64,000 nt of DNA from Datisca glomerata (Eukaryota; Streptophyta; Magnoliopsida; Cucurbitales; Datiscaceae), in contig QANY01002976.1 of NCBI GenBank assembly GCA_003255025.1, positions 2,048,115 through 2,112,114 of the forward strand, read 5' to 3'. The position numbers were made by a program, and so were the translations under genes. The notes beneath the pieces were generated by a model. That model had not been told where the DNA came from and made no database searches. It worked only from the letters and a program-made list of their open reading frames with translations. This document shows, piece after piece, positions 11,453 through 22,878 of the stretch. Within the stretch, counting starts at the first letter, position 1. Each line of letters begins with the position of its first letter.

Positions 11453-12549
11453 TTGTCAAAACCTTTACTAGGGGAAGAGTTATCAATTTACCTCTCGATG
11501 TCTGAAACTACTGCTAATGCAGCACTGGTGAGAGCAGAAGAAGAATGTCAAAAGCCGGTCTATTTTGTGAGTAAAAGTTTTGCAGCTGCTGAAGCTAGGT
11601 ACGAGAAGATGGAGAAGTTGGTGCTTTGCTTGGTTGTTGATGCAAGGAAGCTTAGGCATTACTTTCAGGGGCATAACATAAATATGGTGATGAAATTCCC
11701 AATAAGAAGTCTATTGCACTCTCCTAAGATAACTGAAAGACTCGCGAAGTGGGAAATAGAGCTTAGAGCATATGACATCCGGTATGTCCCCTGCACTGCC
11801 ATAAAAGCGCAGGTCTTGGCGGACTTCATTGCAGAATTTACTTATGAAGGCAAAAAACATGATCCCATGGTGGTGGAAAGGAGAGAAGATACTTGGACTT
11901 TGTATATAGACAGAGCGTCGAACCATCATGGATCCGGAGCGAGAGTGATAGTTCATATTACATATAGTGAAACCTTTGAACAACTTTATCATTCAGATTT
12001 CCATTGTCAAACAATGAAGTAGATTACTAGGCACTTTTAGCTGAACTGCGCCTCATGATTGAATTCAAGGTAACAAGAGTAAAAATATTTTACGATTCAA
12101 TGTTAGTTGCTAACCAAATTCTGGGGATATACAATGCAAAAGATAGCCGGATGGCAGAATATTTGCAAAGCGCCAAGGAAATGCTGCAATTATTCAAAAA
12201 CCATGAAGTTATGCAAATACTCAAAGCAGAAAATTCAAGAAAAGATGCGCTAGCAAGTTTGGGGTCATCAGCCCAAATTTCGTTCAAGAGAACACTAATT
12301 GTAGAGTATCTGAGTAAACCAAGTACGAAGACGTCCATGCAAGCGGAAGTTACAATGAAGAGTGATGAATATGATTGGCGGAGGAATATAGTACAGTACC
12401 TTCTATATCATGAACTCCAAGCTAAAAGAATGGAAGCTCGGAAGCTCCGACAACGGAGTGCTAGGTATACCATTATCGAGGGAAAACTATACAAAAGATC
12501 ATTCTCGGGCCCCTATCTCAAATGTATTTTCCCAACGGAAGAAAAATAG
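11453..12549 (+). pseudogene. Tat RNase H plus second archaeal-type RNase H
   Basis: The piece 11453-12022 begins with the RNase H belonging to RT (LYLS-like start, KPVYFVSKSF, RYEKMEKLVLCLV) and passes into a second domain at about 11885 (TWTLYIDRASN, in place of the usual DGSSN). The continuation at 12055-12549 has FYDSMLVANQI and a long linker. A duplicated RNase H of this kind marks Tat-lineage gypsy elements. A stop at 12022 interrupts the second domain. Confidence 0.8.
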
Positions 12550-12552
12550 GTA

Positions 12553-13560
12553 ATGACCAAAGTACATAAAGGAATCTATGAAAATCATTCAGGTGGGAGA
12601 TCTTTAGCCAACAAGTTGTTGAATGAAGGATACTACTGGCCGAAAATGCAAGAAGAAGCCAAGTCTTTTGTGAAGAAGTGCGACAAGTGCCAACGGTACT
12701 CTCCCATTCCAAAGATGGCTCATGAAGCATTATAACACTAGTAAGCCCCTGTCTGTTCATGTAGTGGGGAATTGATGTACTTGGGTCGCTGCCAATGGCT
12801 CCTTCTTCGTGGCAACTAACTACTTCACGAAGTGGATAAAACCGGAAGCGCTAGCAAAGGTACGGGAGGAGGAGGTAAGACAATTCTTGTGGAAAAATAT
12901 TGTGTGTAGGTACGGGATTCCTAAAGTACTTATGTCGGATAACAAGCTTCAGTTTATTGGAAGCCAGGTGAAAATCTTTTACGATGTTCTTTGAATAAAG
13001 AATAGACTGACAACTCCTTACTACCTGTAGGGTAACGGGCAAGAAGAAAGGTCAAACAGAATGATACTGTAGAATCTAAAACAATGGTTAGAAGTTGCCA
13101 AAGGGAAGTGGGTTGAAGAATTGTCATCAATTCTCTTGGCGTACCGCACAACACTGCGAGAATTGACTGGAGAAATGGCTTTTGCTCTAATATTTGGGGC
13201 AGAAGTTGTCATACCAATAGATATTGGATGTTCCACTGTGAGATCATAAATAGATGAAGTCACAAACGCTAAGAGGATGACTGGAAATCTGAACTTTTTG
13301 GAGGAGAAAAGAGAAGTCGCTCTATTGAGGATGGCCAATTACAACCAGAAAAGAAGGAGATATTTTCATAAACGCGTCAGAGGAAGGTAGTTCCAAACAG
13401 GGGATCTTGTGCTTAAAAGGATTTTCTAATCAAATGGAGGGAAGTTAGGGCCAAAATGGGAGGGACCTTTCATAGTCAAAGCAGGTGAGGGAAACGGATC
13501 CTACTACCTAATGACCAGTGAGGGAAGTGATCATATCTAAGCCTTGGAATGCTTTACATT
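12553..13560 (+). pseudogene. Tat integrase, broken
   Basis: The zinc-binding N-terminus lies at 12553-12735 (HKGIYENH, then CDKCQRY). The DDE core begins at 12750 and has NYFTKWIKPEAL at 12815 and YGIPKVLMSDN at 12912-12945, where the second catalytic Asp is present. After a stop near 12995 the reading continues with NGQEE near 13035 (the third acidic position), then AYRTTLRELTGEMAFALIFGAEVVIP near 13140-13215. A basic C-terminal part follows to about 13560. Stops and shifts every 200-300 bases make it inactive. Confidence 0.87.
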
Positions 13561-13680
13561 TACGTAAATATTATATGTAATTATTTTTCTATATTGAAAA
13601 AAATTTATACTCGTAGTTTTTTCTCCTGTTAAGGGTTTTTCACGTAAAAATATGGTGCTCATTATTCCTTTTTCAAAATT

Positions 13681-14060
13681 GAAAATGGGCCCCTGAGCTC
13701 ACTAAGAGCTTATGTCCATAAAAGCTTCTGCTTTCTGAAGAAAATAGGCCATTCAGCTCACCAAGAGTTTATGTCCAAGAAAGCTTTTACTTTCTAAAGG
13801 AAACGGGCACCTAAGCTTATCAAGATCTCATGTCCATGAAAGATTTTACTTTCTAAGAGAAATAGACCCTTGAGCTCACCAAAATTTTATGTCTATGAAA
13901 GCTTTTACTTTCTAAAGAAAACGGGCCACTAAGCTCACCAATAGCTTATATCCGTGAAGGCTTTTGCATTCTAAAGGAAACGGGCCCTTAAGCTCACTAA
14001 GAGCTTATGTCCATGAAGGCTTCTACTTTCTAAAGGAAACGGGCTCCTAAGCTCATCAAG
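13681..14060 (+). repeat. Tandem array, about 59-bp unit, in Tat 3' region
   Basis: Six full copies and part of a seventh of a unit of about 59 bases follow integrase. Each has a GGGCCCCTAAGCTCAC-type start, then AAGAGCTTATGTCCATGAAAG and CTTTTACTTTCTAAAGGAAA. Copies differ by some 10-20 percent by eye. The last copy is cut at 14060 by the hAT-like MITE and resumes at 14671 for about 30 bases. Tandem arrays in the 3' untranslated part are common in Tat elements. Confidence 0.93.
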
Positions 14061-14670
14061 TAAGGGTGTAAGCGGTTCGGTTCGGTGCGGTTTAGGGTGT
14101 TTTAACGAATCGAACCGCAAATGTGATTTATCAAAAATAGGAACCGAACCGAATCGGTTAGAATGAAGAAACCGTGTCGAACCGAACCGTCAAAATTTTT
14201 TCTAAACCACACCAAACTGGTAAAATAAACAGAATAAGTTCTATTGAAAACGAACAAGTCTTAGTTTGAACAATTTCCTGAAAATGTAAATTTTCATGTG
14301 GAAACGGAGAAGAAATAATTGAGATCATTCTAATGCAAAGTTATATTAATAGATTATAAATACAATCAGAAAACAATGAAATCCTTATAAGCATTAGAAA
14401 ATTAATAAGGCAAAAAAACAAACTACAAACTAAAAAAAAACAAAATACAAACGAGTTTGAGAGAGAGTAAGGAAGTGGTGAAAATCTCTTTATATACTGA
14501 ATATGCGGTTCAGTTTGGTTTGGTAAGGTTTCTTCATAAAAACCATAGACTGAACTGAACCGTGAACTTATCACATATCAAGGACCGAATTGAACCATCT
14601 AAAATGTTGAGACCGACTGAACCGCATCGATTTGGTTCTGTCGGTTTCAACGATTTTTCTTACACCCCTA
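14061..14670. mobile_element. hAT-like non-autonomous MITE, 610 bp, with 8-bp TSD
   Basis: The ends are inverted repeats TAAGGGTGTAAG and CTTACACCCCTA (11 of 12 match as inverted repeats). They are flanked by TCATCAAG (14053-14060) and TCACCAAG (14671-14678), an 8-bp duplication with one mismatch. The 8-bp size and the TA(A/G)GGGTG ends fit the hAT superfamily. Just inside each end are GGTTCGGTTCGG and CCGAACC blocks that can pair. No transposase can be read; the minus-strand open stretch 14341-14574 shows no known motif. It moved by an enzyme supplied elsewhere. Confidence 0.9.
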
Positions 14671-14939
14671 TCACCAAGAACTTAAGTCCATGAGGTGATG
14701 TCTACAGCATCACCCTCTAAATGAAACCAAAAGGAAGAAGTTTGAAAAGGAAGGGAAGGATCAAAGAGAAAAAGGTGGTAAAAATTACAGAGAAAGCTCC
14801 AAAGGTGGGAAAGTTTAATACTTAGAGAAAATCCAATGCTAAATGATCAAAATGCTCTTCATTCTCAATGATGGTGATGCAAAATTACAAGGAAAAGAAT
14901 ACAGGGAAACAGAAATTACAAATGCTAAAGAAAAATGGA

Positions 14940-17000
14940 AAAAACTAAAGTATGACAACTTCAGGATCCTTCTCAAAACTAGCAGCAAGATCAGCAGTGA
15001 ACTGTGGGGCTTGAGCAGCAGTATCTTTAGTTAGAGTATTGATGGAATCCTCAACTTATGAAATGAGTGCTTACTTAGGAGGACGATTTGGTTGGGCATC
15101 TCTATAGCCAACGCTATAGACAAGTATCTCCCCTTGCTCAAATAGAACTTGGTGCTCTTCTTCAGAAGCCTACTCGGATTCAAGGGCTTCATCCCTCGCT
15201 TTCTCAGCTTTGACTTTTGCCTTCTCAGCCTAGGCCAAAGCCTTTCTTGCAGTCTCAGAGTCCTCGACCATCTTCCGCTCTTCACCCACTACCACCTCCG
15301 CATCATGAGCCATCCTCTCCAAATCCTTCTGGAGTTCAACCTTATTTGCTAGGTGTTGCTCTTTTTCAACTTGAAAATGAGCCATGGCAGAGTTTGCCTC
15401 TGTAAGCTCTCTCCAGGAGTCATCAAAGCTTGGTCGCTGAGATGATGATGCTCCTAAAAGGCATTGTGATGGATATTAGCCTGGAAAGATGGAAAATAAA
15501 CTAAGTACAAAAGAGTAAAATTTCAAAAAAGAAGAGAAGGAAAAGAAGGTTTTTACCCTAATCAAGTCGTGGCTCATACTTTTGACCAGCTCATCGATAC
15601 TGACCCCTTTGTGGTGTTGGCATCGACATCAGACTGAATGCCACAAAGAACGACATGAGAAGACACGACATCATCCAGGAAACTAACCGATGCCGAAATG
15701 GGAGCGTTGACAAAATATTTCTATTTCCACAAAGCTCGAAAGGGTTCACCAGTAGTGTTTCACGACCCAAAAGCATCTTCCGGGGCAGGAACGGTCTCAA
15801 TGGGCACAACAGGAGTTGGTGGGGGAAGAGGATTATAATTCAAAAAAGGAGCCTCGATCTTCACAGTGGAAGTGCTAGGAGCGGGAGGCGTAGGCGGGAG
15901 CTCTGAGCGGGATGAAATGTCAGTCTGGATCCTCTTCTCGATAGGACCAATAAACTTGCTTCAAAGCCTTTTCATCATTCTTATGCTAGCTTCGGATCGG
16001 TCCAATAGCTCTTGATCAGATGACGAACTGGATGAATCTGAAGAGTTGGAATGGCTAAAAATGGAATGGAAAGAAAGAGTTGGAATGTCTTCAGGGATGG
16101 AAGATGAAGGCGTTGGAACGAATATGGTAGTAATGGGAACCAGAGCAGGAGCAGGAATGGAGGTGGGGTTGATGCCGAAAAGCACTTTTGAATCCCTGTC
16201 CTCCGCCCAGAGATGGAAAGCAGTAGTAAGCTTTGCCTTTGAGTCTTTGGAAAGATAGGGCTCCGGGTTCTTCTTAGCTACAAAAGAAAATATACAAAAA
16301 TCAGTCAAAATGGAGAAAATAATAAATGAATAATAAGAAAAGGAGAGAACGGGGGATCTGACGGCTTACTGAAAATTGCCCATTTCTTAGGAACTGTCCA
16401 ACGTCCATCACTGCTCTGATTCCCGCCAACCAGAAGCGTATCTCTCTCCCAACCCTTGTCTCCTTTTGGGATCTTGGTTATGAGGTTCCCTCTCTTTTCA
16501 GACGGGCAAGGGGCAAGGTAATAAATATCTACCCGGCACTTGACTATGTACAGTGAAAAAGCTCAGCTAACCCTAAACCGAAATTGTACCTCCTATTTAG
16601 AGCCTTTATGCCAAGAAGATTTCTGTAGGAGCTTAGGGTAAATTACGAGGGAGCAAGACCTACGTAATGAAAATTTTGAGAAAGAAAGAGGGAAATTGAA
16701 GCCTAAGACCTAAGGCTATATACATGGGGCTAAGGATAATTTGGTAAGGAGGTTTGCAATACGTCCCAATTGACTCACTCTCTCCTAACGCACATACTAC
16801 ATCAAGAGGAAAAGACTCTCGATAACGAGTCATAAATTGTGTAAACTCCTTTAGGGTCCTAACTAGGGGCACCAAAATATTCCACTTCTCCATATTCGAA
16901 GAAAAAAGAAGAAGAGGAAAGAAGAATAAAGAAGGAGAAAGATACTTACGAGATAGGGCACGAGGAAACGAAGAAAAAAATGGTGAAGGAAGCCCTATAT
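14940..17000 (-). pseudogene. Antisense extra gene of the Tat element (aORF), spliced, decayed
   Basis: Read on the minus strand, a first part (about 16380-17000) has LALGLRLQFPSFF-like, VKCRVDIYYLAPCPS and KGDKGWERDTLLVGGN blocks. These match a protein often annotated in plants as a putative transposon protein and known as the antisense ORF of Retand-type elements. A likely intron spans 16276-16371 on the minus strand (donor GTAAGCCG, acceptor TTTTGTAG). The next part is Ser/Pro-rich (15960-16275). The C-terminal part (14940-15430) is a coiled coil rich in Ala, Glu and Lys, ending DLAASFEKDPEV. At least five in-frame stops are present. The function of this protein is unknown. Confidence 0.65.
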
Positions 17001-17811
17001 AAGCAACGGACTTCAAAAATGAATAAAAAGCAATTTGTTTGAGCGGGACAATCAAGGGCTGTGATTAATGGGAAATGTGATCGTTCAGACTTACAACCTG
17101 AGGAATGTAAACAGCGAAACATGGAATGAAAAGACACGACTACTGAAAAATGAAGGGATGAAACCTGGTGATGGAAGGATATTTCTCCAAAAGATATTGA
17201 ACCTATACCTACTTTGAAATGGCGCTCAAGAAACTGGACTTATGCTCTAAATGGGAAGATGAAAAGGCGCCTTGAAACGGCGCTTGTGATATGTTATCTG
17301 AATGGGATGACAAATAGTCATTCTGAAAAGACATGAATGACAATGAAATGTGACTGACACTACGCGGCCCACGCAAATAAAGAAATGACACGTAAGAAAA
17401 GCGAATTGAAAGGTCTGACAAATTCAGAGATTGTGTAGTATGCGGCATGGTCCGAAGAACAGTGAGATGAAACAACTAAAGAATGTTGAAAAGACAGCCA
17501 TAAATGATGCACAAAAAGGCGAAGAGTAATGACATGCAATGATGGCAGAAAATTTCAATGTTGCATATTAATTTCCCTGTGTGATATTCCTTGTGTGTGA
17601 GGAAAGTTTTCCTTACACTTCCATTTTAATTTTACTACGTTGAAAAATTACTCTCACTGAATATGTAAATTTGAAATTGTTGCGGATAAATACTCACAAA
17701 AGAAATTGTCATATATAAACTATTATCTACTTTAATTATTATTAATTTGTAAGTTTTAGTTTATTGAATATGTACATAGGATCGTTTCTTTATATTCTAA
17801 CTAGTTTGATT
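17001..17811. other. Unassigned sequence between Tat element and LINE
   Basis: From 17001 to about 17560 the sequence continues in the style of the Tat 3' region and probably belongs to it, but no LTR end, polypurine tract or coding motif could be fixed. From 17560 to 17811 it is AT-rich with no gene seen. Confidence 0.5.
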
Positions 17812-18191
17812 TTTCCATCGAAAAAGGCCTTATCCAAACATCTTGATGAATACTCAACAACTATAATGAACAAGTAGAGCGAAATAGGGTCACCTTACCT
17901 CAAACCTCTTTTGGATTAATGGCAATGGGTTGCTCTCCATGGACAATAATCTGATAAGTAACAATAGTAAAACAAGTGATAATAAGCTGTATAATCTTCC
18001 ACTGAAACCCATTTTTAGAAGTAGAGCTTTAAGAAAACTTCATTTTACTCTAGCATAACCTTTGGCCATATCTGATTTCAGTACAATAATACGTTTATCA
18101 CTCTTTTCTTTTTTTCAATATCGAAAACTTAACTCTTGAGCTATCAGTGTATTATCCTGAATATGTCTACCTCCAATTGAATCACTCAAGC
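17812..18191 (-). pseudogene. L1-type LINE reverse transcriptase fragment, left piece
   Basis: The minus strand reads GGRHIQDNTLIAQEL (near 18160), SDMAKGYARVKWSFL (near 18075), LKALLLKMGF, and KRGLR, a stop, then GDPISLYLFII (near 17860-17890). These are the plant L1 RT blocks (SKAYDRVEW, RGLRQGDPLSPYLF). The stop is a TAA in place of the CAA Gln of RQGDP. Frame shifts occur near 18000. The piece ends where the copia element begins and continues on its far side. Confidence 0.82.
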
Positions 18192-18196
18192 CTCAA

Positions 18197-18745
18197 TGTT
18201 AATGATTGGTGACTCAAGTTTAGGTTGTTAGCTTCTATTAGTTTATTAGATAGTTGGATTAAGTGTCAAATTATAACTAAGCTACAACAATCATACATTT
18301 ACGGTTACTACCAACTCAATAAAACAGAGAGACATATATATACTACTCAACCAACAGTTCAGAACTATAATTTACATTTGTTTTCATATTACAAAAGAAG
18401 AAAAGGTAAAAACTTAATAGCGATTAAAAAGGCAAAAGAAACAAAAACTTTTCTGCAAGTAAATATCGAAGAGGATGAAAGTTCATACATGTAATCGAGT
18501 TCTGTGAGGGAGGGATCTTTGACTTGGCTTCTCAGGTTTGTAAAGCTTGTAAACTTCTTGTATTTGTACTTGATCTCCAACCTAGTAGATCGTTGCTCCA
18601 CCAACTGGATGTAGGTTCTCACATTGAGAACCGAACCAATATAACTTGGTGTTCTCTCTCTTCTTCCCTTTTCTCTTCTTATTTCTCTAGTTTATCCATC
18701 TTTTTTATCTGTAAAACCATATTGAAGTAAGTTAATTTCACAACA
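18197..18745 (+). repeat. 5' LTR of the copia element
   Basis: 549-bp direct repeat, TG...CA bounded. It contains ACATATATATAC near 18330, a likely TATA region, and a T/C-rich stretch near 18650-18700. The primer-binding site starts at 18751. Confidence 0.94.
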
Positions 18746-18853
18746 AAATTTGGTATTATAGTGTTAGATCAACAACCTAAGGGACTATAATATCAAACTT
18801 CAAGAATATTAATTCTTCAAGATTACAGCCTGGAAATCAAGAAAGTTTATGTG

Positions 18854-19440
18854 ATGGCAACAACATCAACCAAGCACGATATAGAAACATTTGATGGCAC
18901 AAATGATTTTTCAATTTAGAAAATGAAAATGTTAGCACTCATAAGGAATTTGGGACTGGATTAGGCACTCGAAGGTGAGAAAAAGATGCCATATACTTAC
19001 TCTAGAGAGAAAAAGAAAGACATTATAAAGAAGGCATACAACATATTGATTCTAAGCCTGAGCGATAAAGTTCTAAGGGAAATTGCCAAGATGAAGACAG
19101 TGCCAGAAATTTGACTTAAACTTGAGAGCCTTTACATGACAAAGACTCTATCAAGCCGATTGTACATCAAGGCAAAGTTTTTCACCTACAAATGATAGAA
19201 GGAAAAATCATCCAATAGCATATTGATGAGTTCAATAAGATTTTCCTTGACCTTGAAAATATTCAAGTGGAATATGAAGATGAAGACAAAGCCCCGGTAC
19301 TCCTACACTCCCTACCAAAATCATATGAGACCTTTAGGGACATTCTAAAGCATGGCAGATAGACAATGTCACTGGAAGATGTAATTGGTGCCCTAAATTC
19401 TAAAGAGTTGTAAAGAAAGTATGAATAGAATGACTCAAGT
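18854..19440 (+). pseudogene. copia gag, broken
   Basis: The ATG at 18854 opens MATTSTKHDIETFDGTND, a typical copia gag start, but the next Trp position is a TAG stop (near 18916). Readable blocks continue: SREKKKDIIKKAYNIL, a LSDKVLREIAK block, LESLYMTKTLSSRLYIK, then a frameshift near 19190. The downstream knuckle at 19547-19588 keeps C-F-H-C and H but its last Cys is Tyr. It would form the particle shell. Confidence 0.85.
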
Positions 19441-19689
19441 GGGGAGATCCTGTCAGTGAGAAAAAGAACAAAAAATAAAGAGCATAGAGGAAGGAGCAAG
19501 TCAAGATCAAAGTCCAAAAGTGAAAAGAACTACAAGAAAGTCAATTGCTTTCACTGTCATGAAGAATGTCATATCAGAAGACTCTATCCCAAGAGAAATA
19601 AGGAACATAAGGCTAAAAAAAGTATTAATGGGGATGCTTTTCTGGTAGAGGATGGGTATAGAGTGCAGATGTCCTTGGAGTTGCAACCA

Positions 19690-20870
19690 AGAACTCTAAA
19701 AAGCAATGGATCATTGATTCTGGGTGCTCATTCCATATGACACCAAACATGGAAACTTTCTCAGGCTATGATGATGGAAAAGTACTGCTTGGAGATAACA
19801 AAGAATGCAATATTGTTGGGCCAGGTACCATCAGGATCAAGACTCATGATGGTTCTGAGAAAATTCTGTCAGAAGTAAGGTATGTTCCTGATTTAAAGAG
19901 GAATCTAATATCCTTTAGAGTTCTAGATGAGAATGGTTACACCTATAAAGGTGAAAATAGAGTAATCAAAATCTTTAAGGGTTTTATGGCAGTGATGAAG
20001 GGTATTAAATAATTTTATCTATGTACTTCAAGGAAGTACACTGATTAGTGCAGGAAACTGAATTATTGCATCTGAAATTGATAAACCAACTCTGTGGCAC
20101 AAAATATTGGGGCATGTGAGTGAAAAGGGGTTGCTACACTAAGAAAACATGGACTAATTAATGGTGACAAGCTAGAAAAGTTGAGATTTTGCAAGCACTG
20201 TATCTTTGGTAAGGCAACCAGAGCCAAGTTTAACTTTTCGAAACACATAACTCAAGAAATTTTAAGTTATGTACATTCCGATCTATGGGGACCTTCAAGT
20301 ACGGAATCACTTAGTGGTGGGAGATATTTTATCTCCATAATAGATTATTACTCAAGAAAGGTATGGATTTACATTCTCAAATCTAAAGATGAAGCATTTC
20401 TGAAGTTCAAGCAATAGAATAGGATGGTAGAACTCCAGGTCAGTAGAAATGTCAAGAAACTAAGAACAGATAATGGTTTGGAGTTCCTGAATGAGGATTT
20501 TAAAGATGAAGGTATTGTGATGCACAAAACAGTATCATAAACTCCCCAACAGAATGGGTTGGCAAAAAGTATAATAGGACACTTCTAGAAAGGGTTAGAA
20601 GCATGTTATCTAGTACCAACATGTCAAAGATGTTTTGGGCAGAAGCTGCAAACACTGCAGCTTACCTCATTAATAGGTGCCCTTCTACTGCTTTGCGCTT
20701 CAAGACACCAGAGGAGATTTGGATTAAATCACCACCAAGTCTTTCACATTTAATGGTATTTGGATGTGTGGCATATGCACACATCAAGGAAGGAAAGCTT
20801 GACACTAGAGCTAAAATATGTATGTTTGTGGGGTACCCAAAAGGAGTTAAAGGGTACAAGTTGTGATTCT
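19690..20870 (+). pseudogene. copia protease and integrase, broken
   Basis: The protease start QWIIDSGCSFHMT is read at 19705-19745 with an intact D-S-G, but in a frame that changes just before the open stretch 19737-20012. The GAG-pre-integrase and integrase follow: LWHKILGHVSEKG near 20093, CKHCIFGKA near 20195, VHSDLWGPS at 20270, and YFISIIDYYSRKVW near 20325. A TAG at 20416 interrupts the core. The C-terminal half is open at 20603-20866 (MFWAEAANTAAYLINRCPS, GCVAYAH). Integrase inserts element cDNA. Confidence 0.88.
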
Positions 20871-21149
20871 CAGATCAAAATAGGTCCAAAAGTTTTGTTA
20901 GTAGATATGTCACTTTTAGGGAATGTGAAATGTACATGAGCACTTCTAGACCCTCAAATCAATTTGTAAACAGAAAAGACATCGAGATAGTGCTTGAGGT
21001 GGAGTTTGGGAGCTTAGAAACTGAACTAAACAACTTAGTTGCTACTAATACTGAACCTAGAACAGATAATGAATACCATATGGAGATAGATACTCATGAT
21101 GACCAAGAAGACCTCACTGAATATCAACTGGCTAGAGAAAAAAATAGAA

Positions 21150-22571
21150 GATAGCATAAAGCACCAATCAGATATGATTATGCTGACCTTATAGATTTTT
21201 CATTGACTGTTGCAGATGATATAGATGAATTTAAACCTAAATCTTACAATGAGGCTATGAGGAGTAAAAATAAATAATTATGGTTGGCTTCTATGAAAGA
21301 AGAAATAAGCTCATTGAACAATAATCACACATGGATCCTTGTTGATAAACCTGAAGTATAGAAAATAATAGGAAGCAAATGGATTTTCAAAGTAAAAAAG
21401 GGAATTCCAGGAGCCGAAAAACCTAGGTTCAAAGCTATAATGGTGGCAAAAGACTTTAGTCGGCGGGAGGTGATAGACTATTAAAAAAAATCTACTCACA
21501 TGTTGTGAAGCACTCTTCAATTAGATTACTCCTAGTTCTAGTAAACCAATATGGACTAGAACTAGTAAAAATGGATGTAAAAATAGCATTTTTACATGGG
21601 AATCTAGAGGAGAAGATCTTCATGTATTAACATTATGGTTTTGTGAGGAGAGGAGATGAAAGTAAGTGTGTCTACTCAAAAAATATCTCTATGCTCTAAA
21701 ATAAAGTCCAAAGACAGTGGTACATAAGGTTTGATGAGTTTATGGTTAGAAAAGGGTTTACCAAAAGCAAGCATGACAATTGTGTGTACAGTAAGAACAT
21801 TGATGACAATTCTAAAGTATATCTACTACTATATGTAGATTATATGCTTATAGCTTCATTTGACATATCTAAAATCAGAAGACTTAAGGCTCAACTCAAT
21901 AATGAGTTCGAAATGAAAGATCTAGGAGAAGCAAGAAGGATACTGGGTATGAACATATGTAGAGACAAGCTGAATAATAAGCTTTGTATTCCCCAGGACA
22001 AGTACATTTAAAAATTTTTGAAAAGGTTAGGAATGGCAAAATCTCAACCTGCCAAAACTCCTTTAGCTACTCATTTCAAGCTCTCTTCTTTGCAATCCCC
22101 TAAGACTTAGGAAGAGCAAAGCTAAATGGACAGAATTCCATATGCCAGTGTAGTTATGAGCCTTATGTGCACCATGGTCTGCACAAGACTAGATCTAGCC
22201 TATGTTATAATCACTTAAGAAGATTTATGGCTAAACCAGGTAAGGAACATTGGGAAGCTGTGAACTGGACCATGAGGTAGTTGAAAGGAACTACTAGGCA
22301 TGGTTTGATATTTGAGAAAGCAGACTCAGATCAAGGAACTATCCTAGGATATGTTGACTCAGATTTTGTAGGAGACCTAGATAAAAGGAAATCTCTTACT
22401 GGGTATGTCTTTACAGTCTTTGGGTGCACTATGAACTGGAAAGCCACATTTCAACATATGGTGGCATTATCTACAACAGAAGCTGAATATATTGCAGTCA
22501 CTGAGGGAGTGAAGGAAACTCTATGGTTAAAAGGGATAGTGGAAGAGCTTGGCATTAGACAAACAATATAA
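21150..22571 (+). pseudogene. copia reverse transcriptase and RNase H, broken
   Basis: RT blocks are read from 21280 (LASMKEEISSL, WILVDKP, GSKWIFKVKKG), then VKMDVKIAFLHG near 21580. The active-site line reads LLYVDYMLI at 21820-21850: the second Asp of YVDD is Tyr, which removes a metal-binding residue. NEFEMKDLGEARRILGM follows. RNase H is open at 22281-22571 ([34 protein letters not shown]). Stops at 21628, 22011 and several other places break the frame. Confidence 0.9.
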
Positions 22572-22878
22572 CTGTGTTTTGTGTTAACTAAAGTGCTATT
22601 CATCTAACTAGAAATCAATGCACCTTGAAAGAACTAAACATATTAACATTGAGATGCATTTTTATAAGGGAAGTGATCTCAATAAGTAAGGTAGAGGTGG
22701 AGAAGTTCCACACATATGACAATATTACTGATATGATCACTAAACTATCGCATTAGTCAAGTTTGATCATTGCCTAAACTTGATAAATGTGAAGGATGTT
22801 TCAGGGTAAAGCCTGAAGGTATGCTACAGTGTTTTAGGGTTTGGGGATCAACTTAAAGCTTGATTCAAGGTGGAGATT

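Larger units (their letters stand above)
8361..17560 (+). mobile_element. Ty3/gypsy Tat-type retrotransposon, no recognisable LTRs
   Basis: Plus-strand gag, CX2HX4HX4C knuckle, protease, RT, RNase H, a second (archaeal-type) RNase H, and integrase occur in that order from about 8370 to 13400. They are followed by a tandem array and an antisense extra gene. The gypsy order with a second RNase H and an antisense 3' ORF is the known plan of the Tat/Retand group. The 5' LTR and primer site are absent because gag begins directly at the pararetrovirus junction. I could not find a 3' LTR: the right limit is only the point where recognisable element sequence fades. Many frame breaks make it inactive. 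Confidence 0.85.

Noticed and set aside
14341..14574. Minus-strand open frame of 77 codons inside the MITE
   Set aside because: No motif, AT-rich low-complexity composition, and located in a non-autonomous element.
18389..18622. Minus-strand open frame in the copia LTR with a twin at 23071-23304
   Set aside because: It occurs only because the LTR is duplicated; stops and no known motif.
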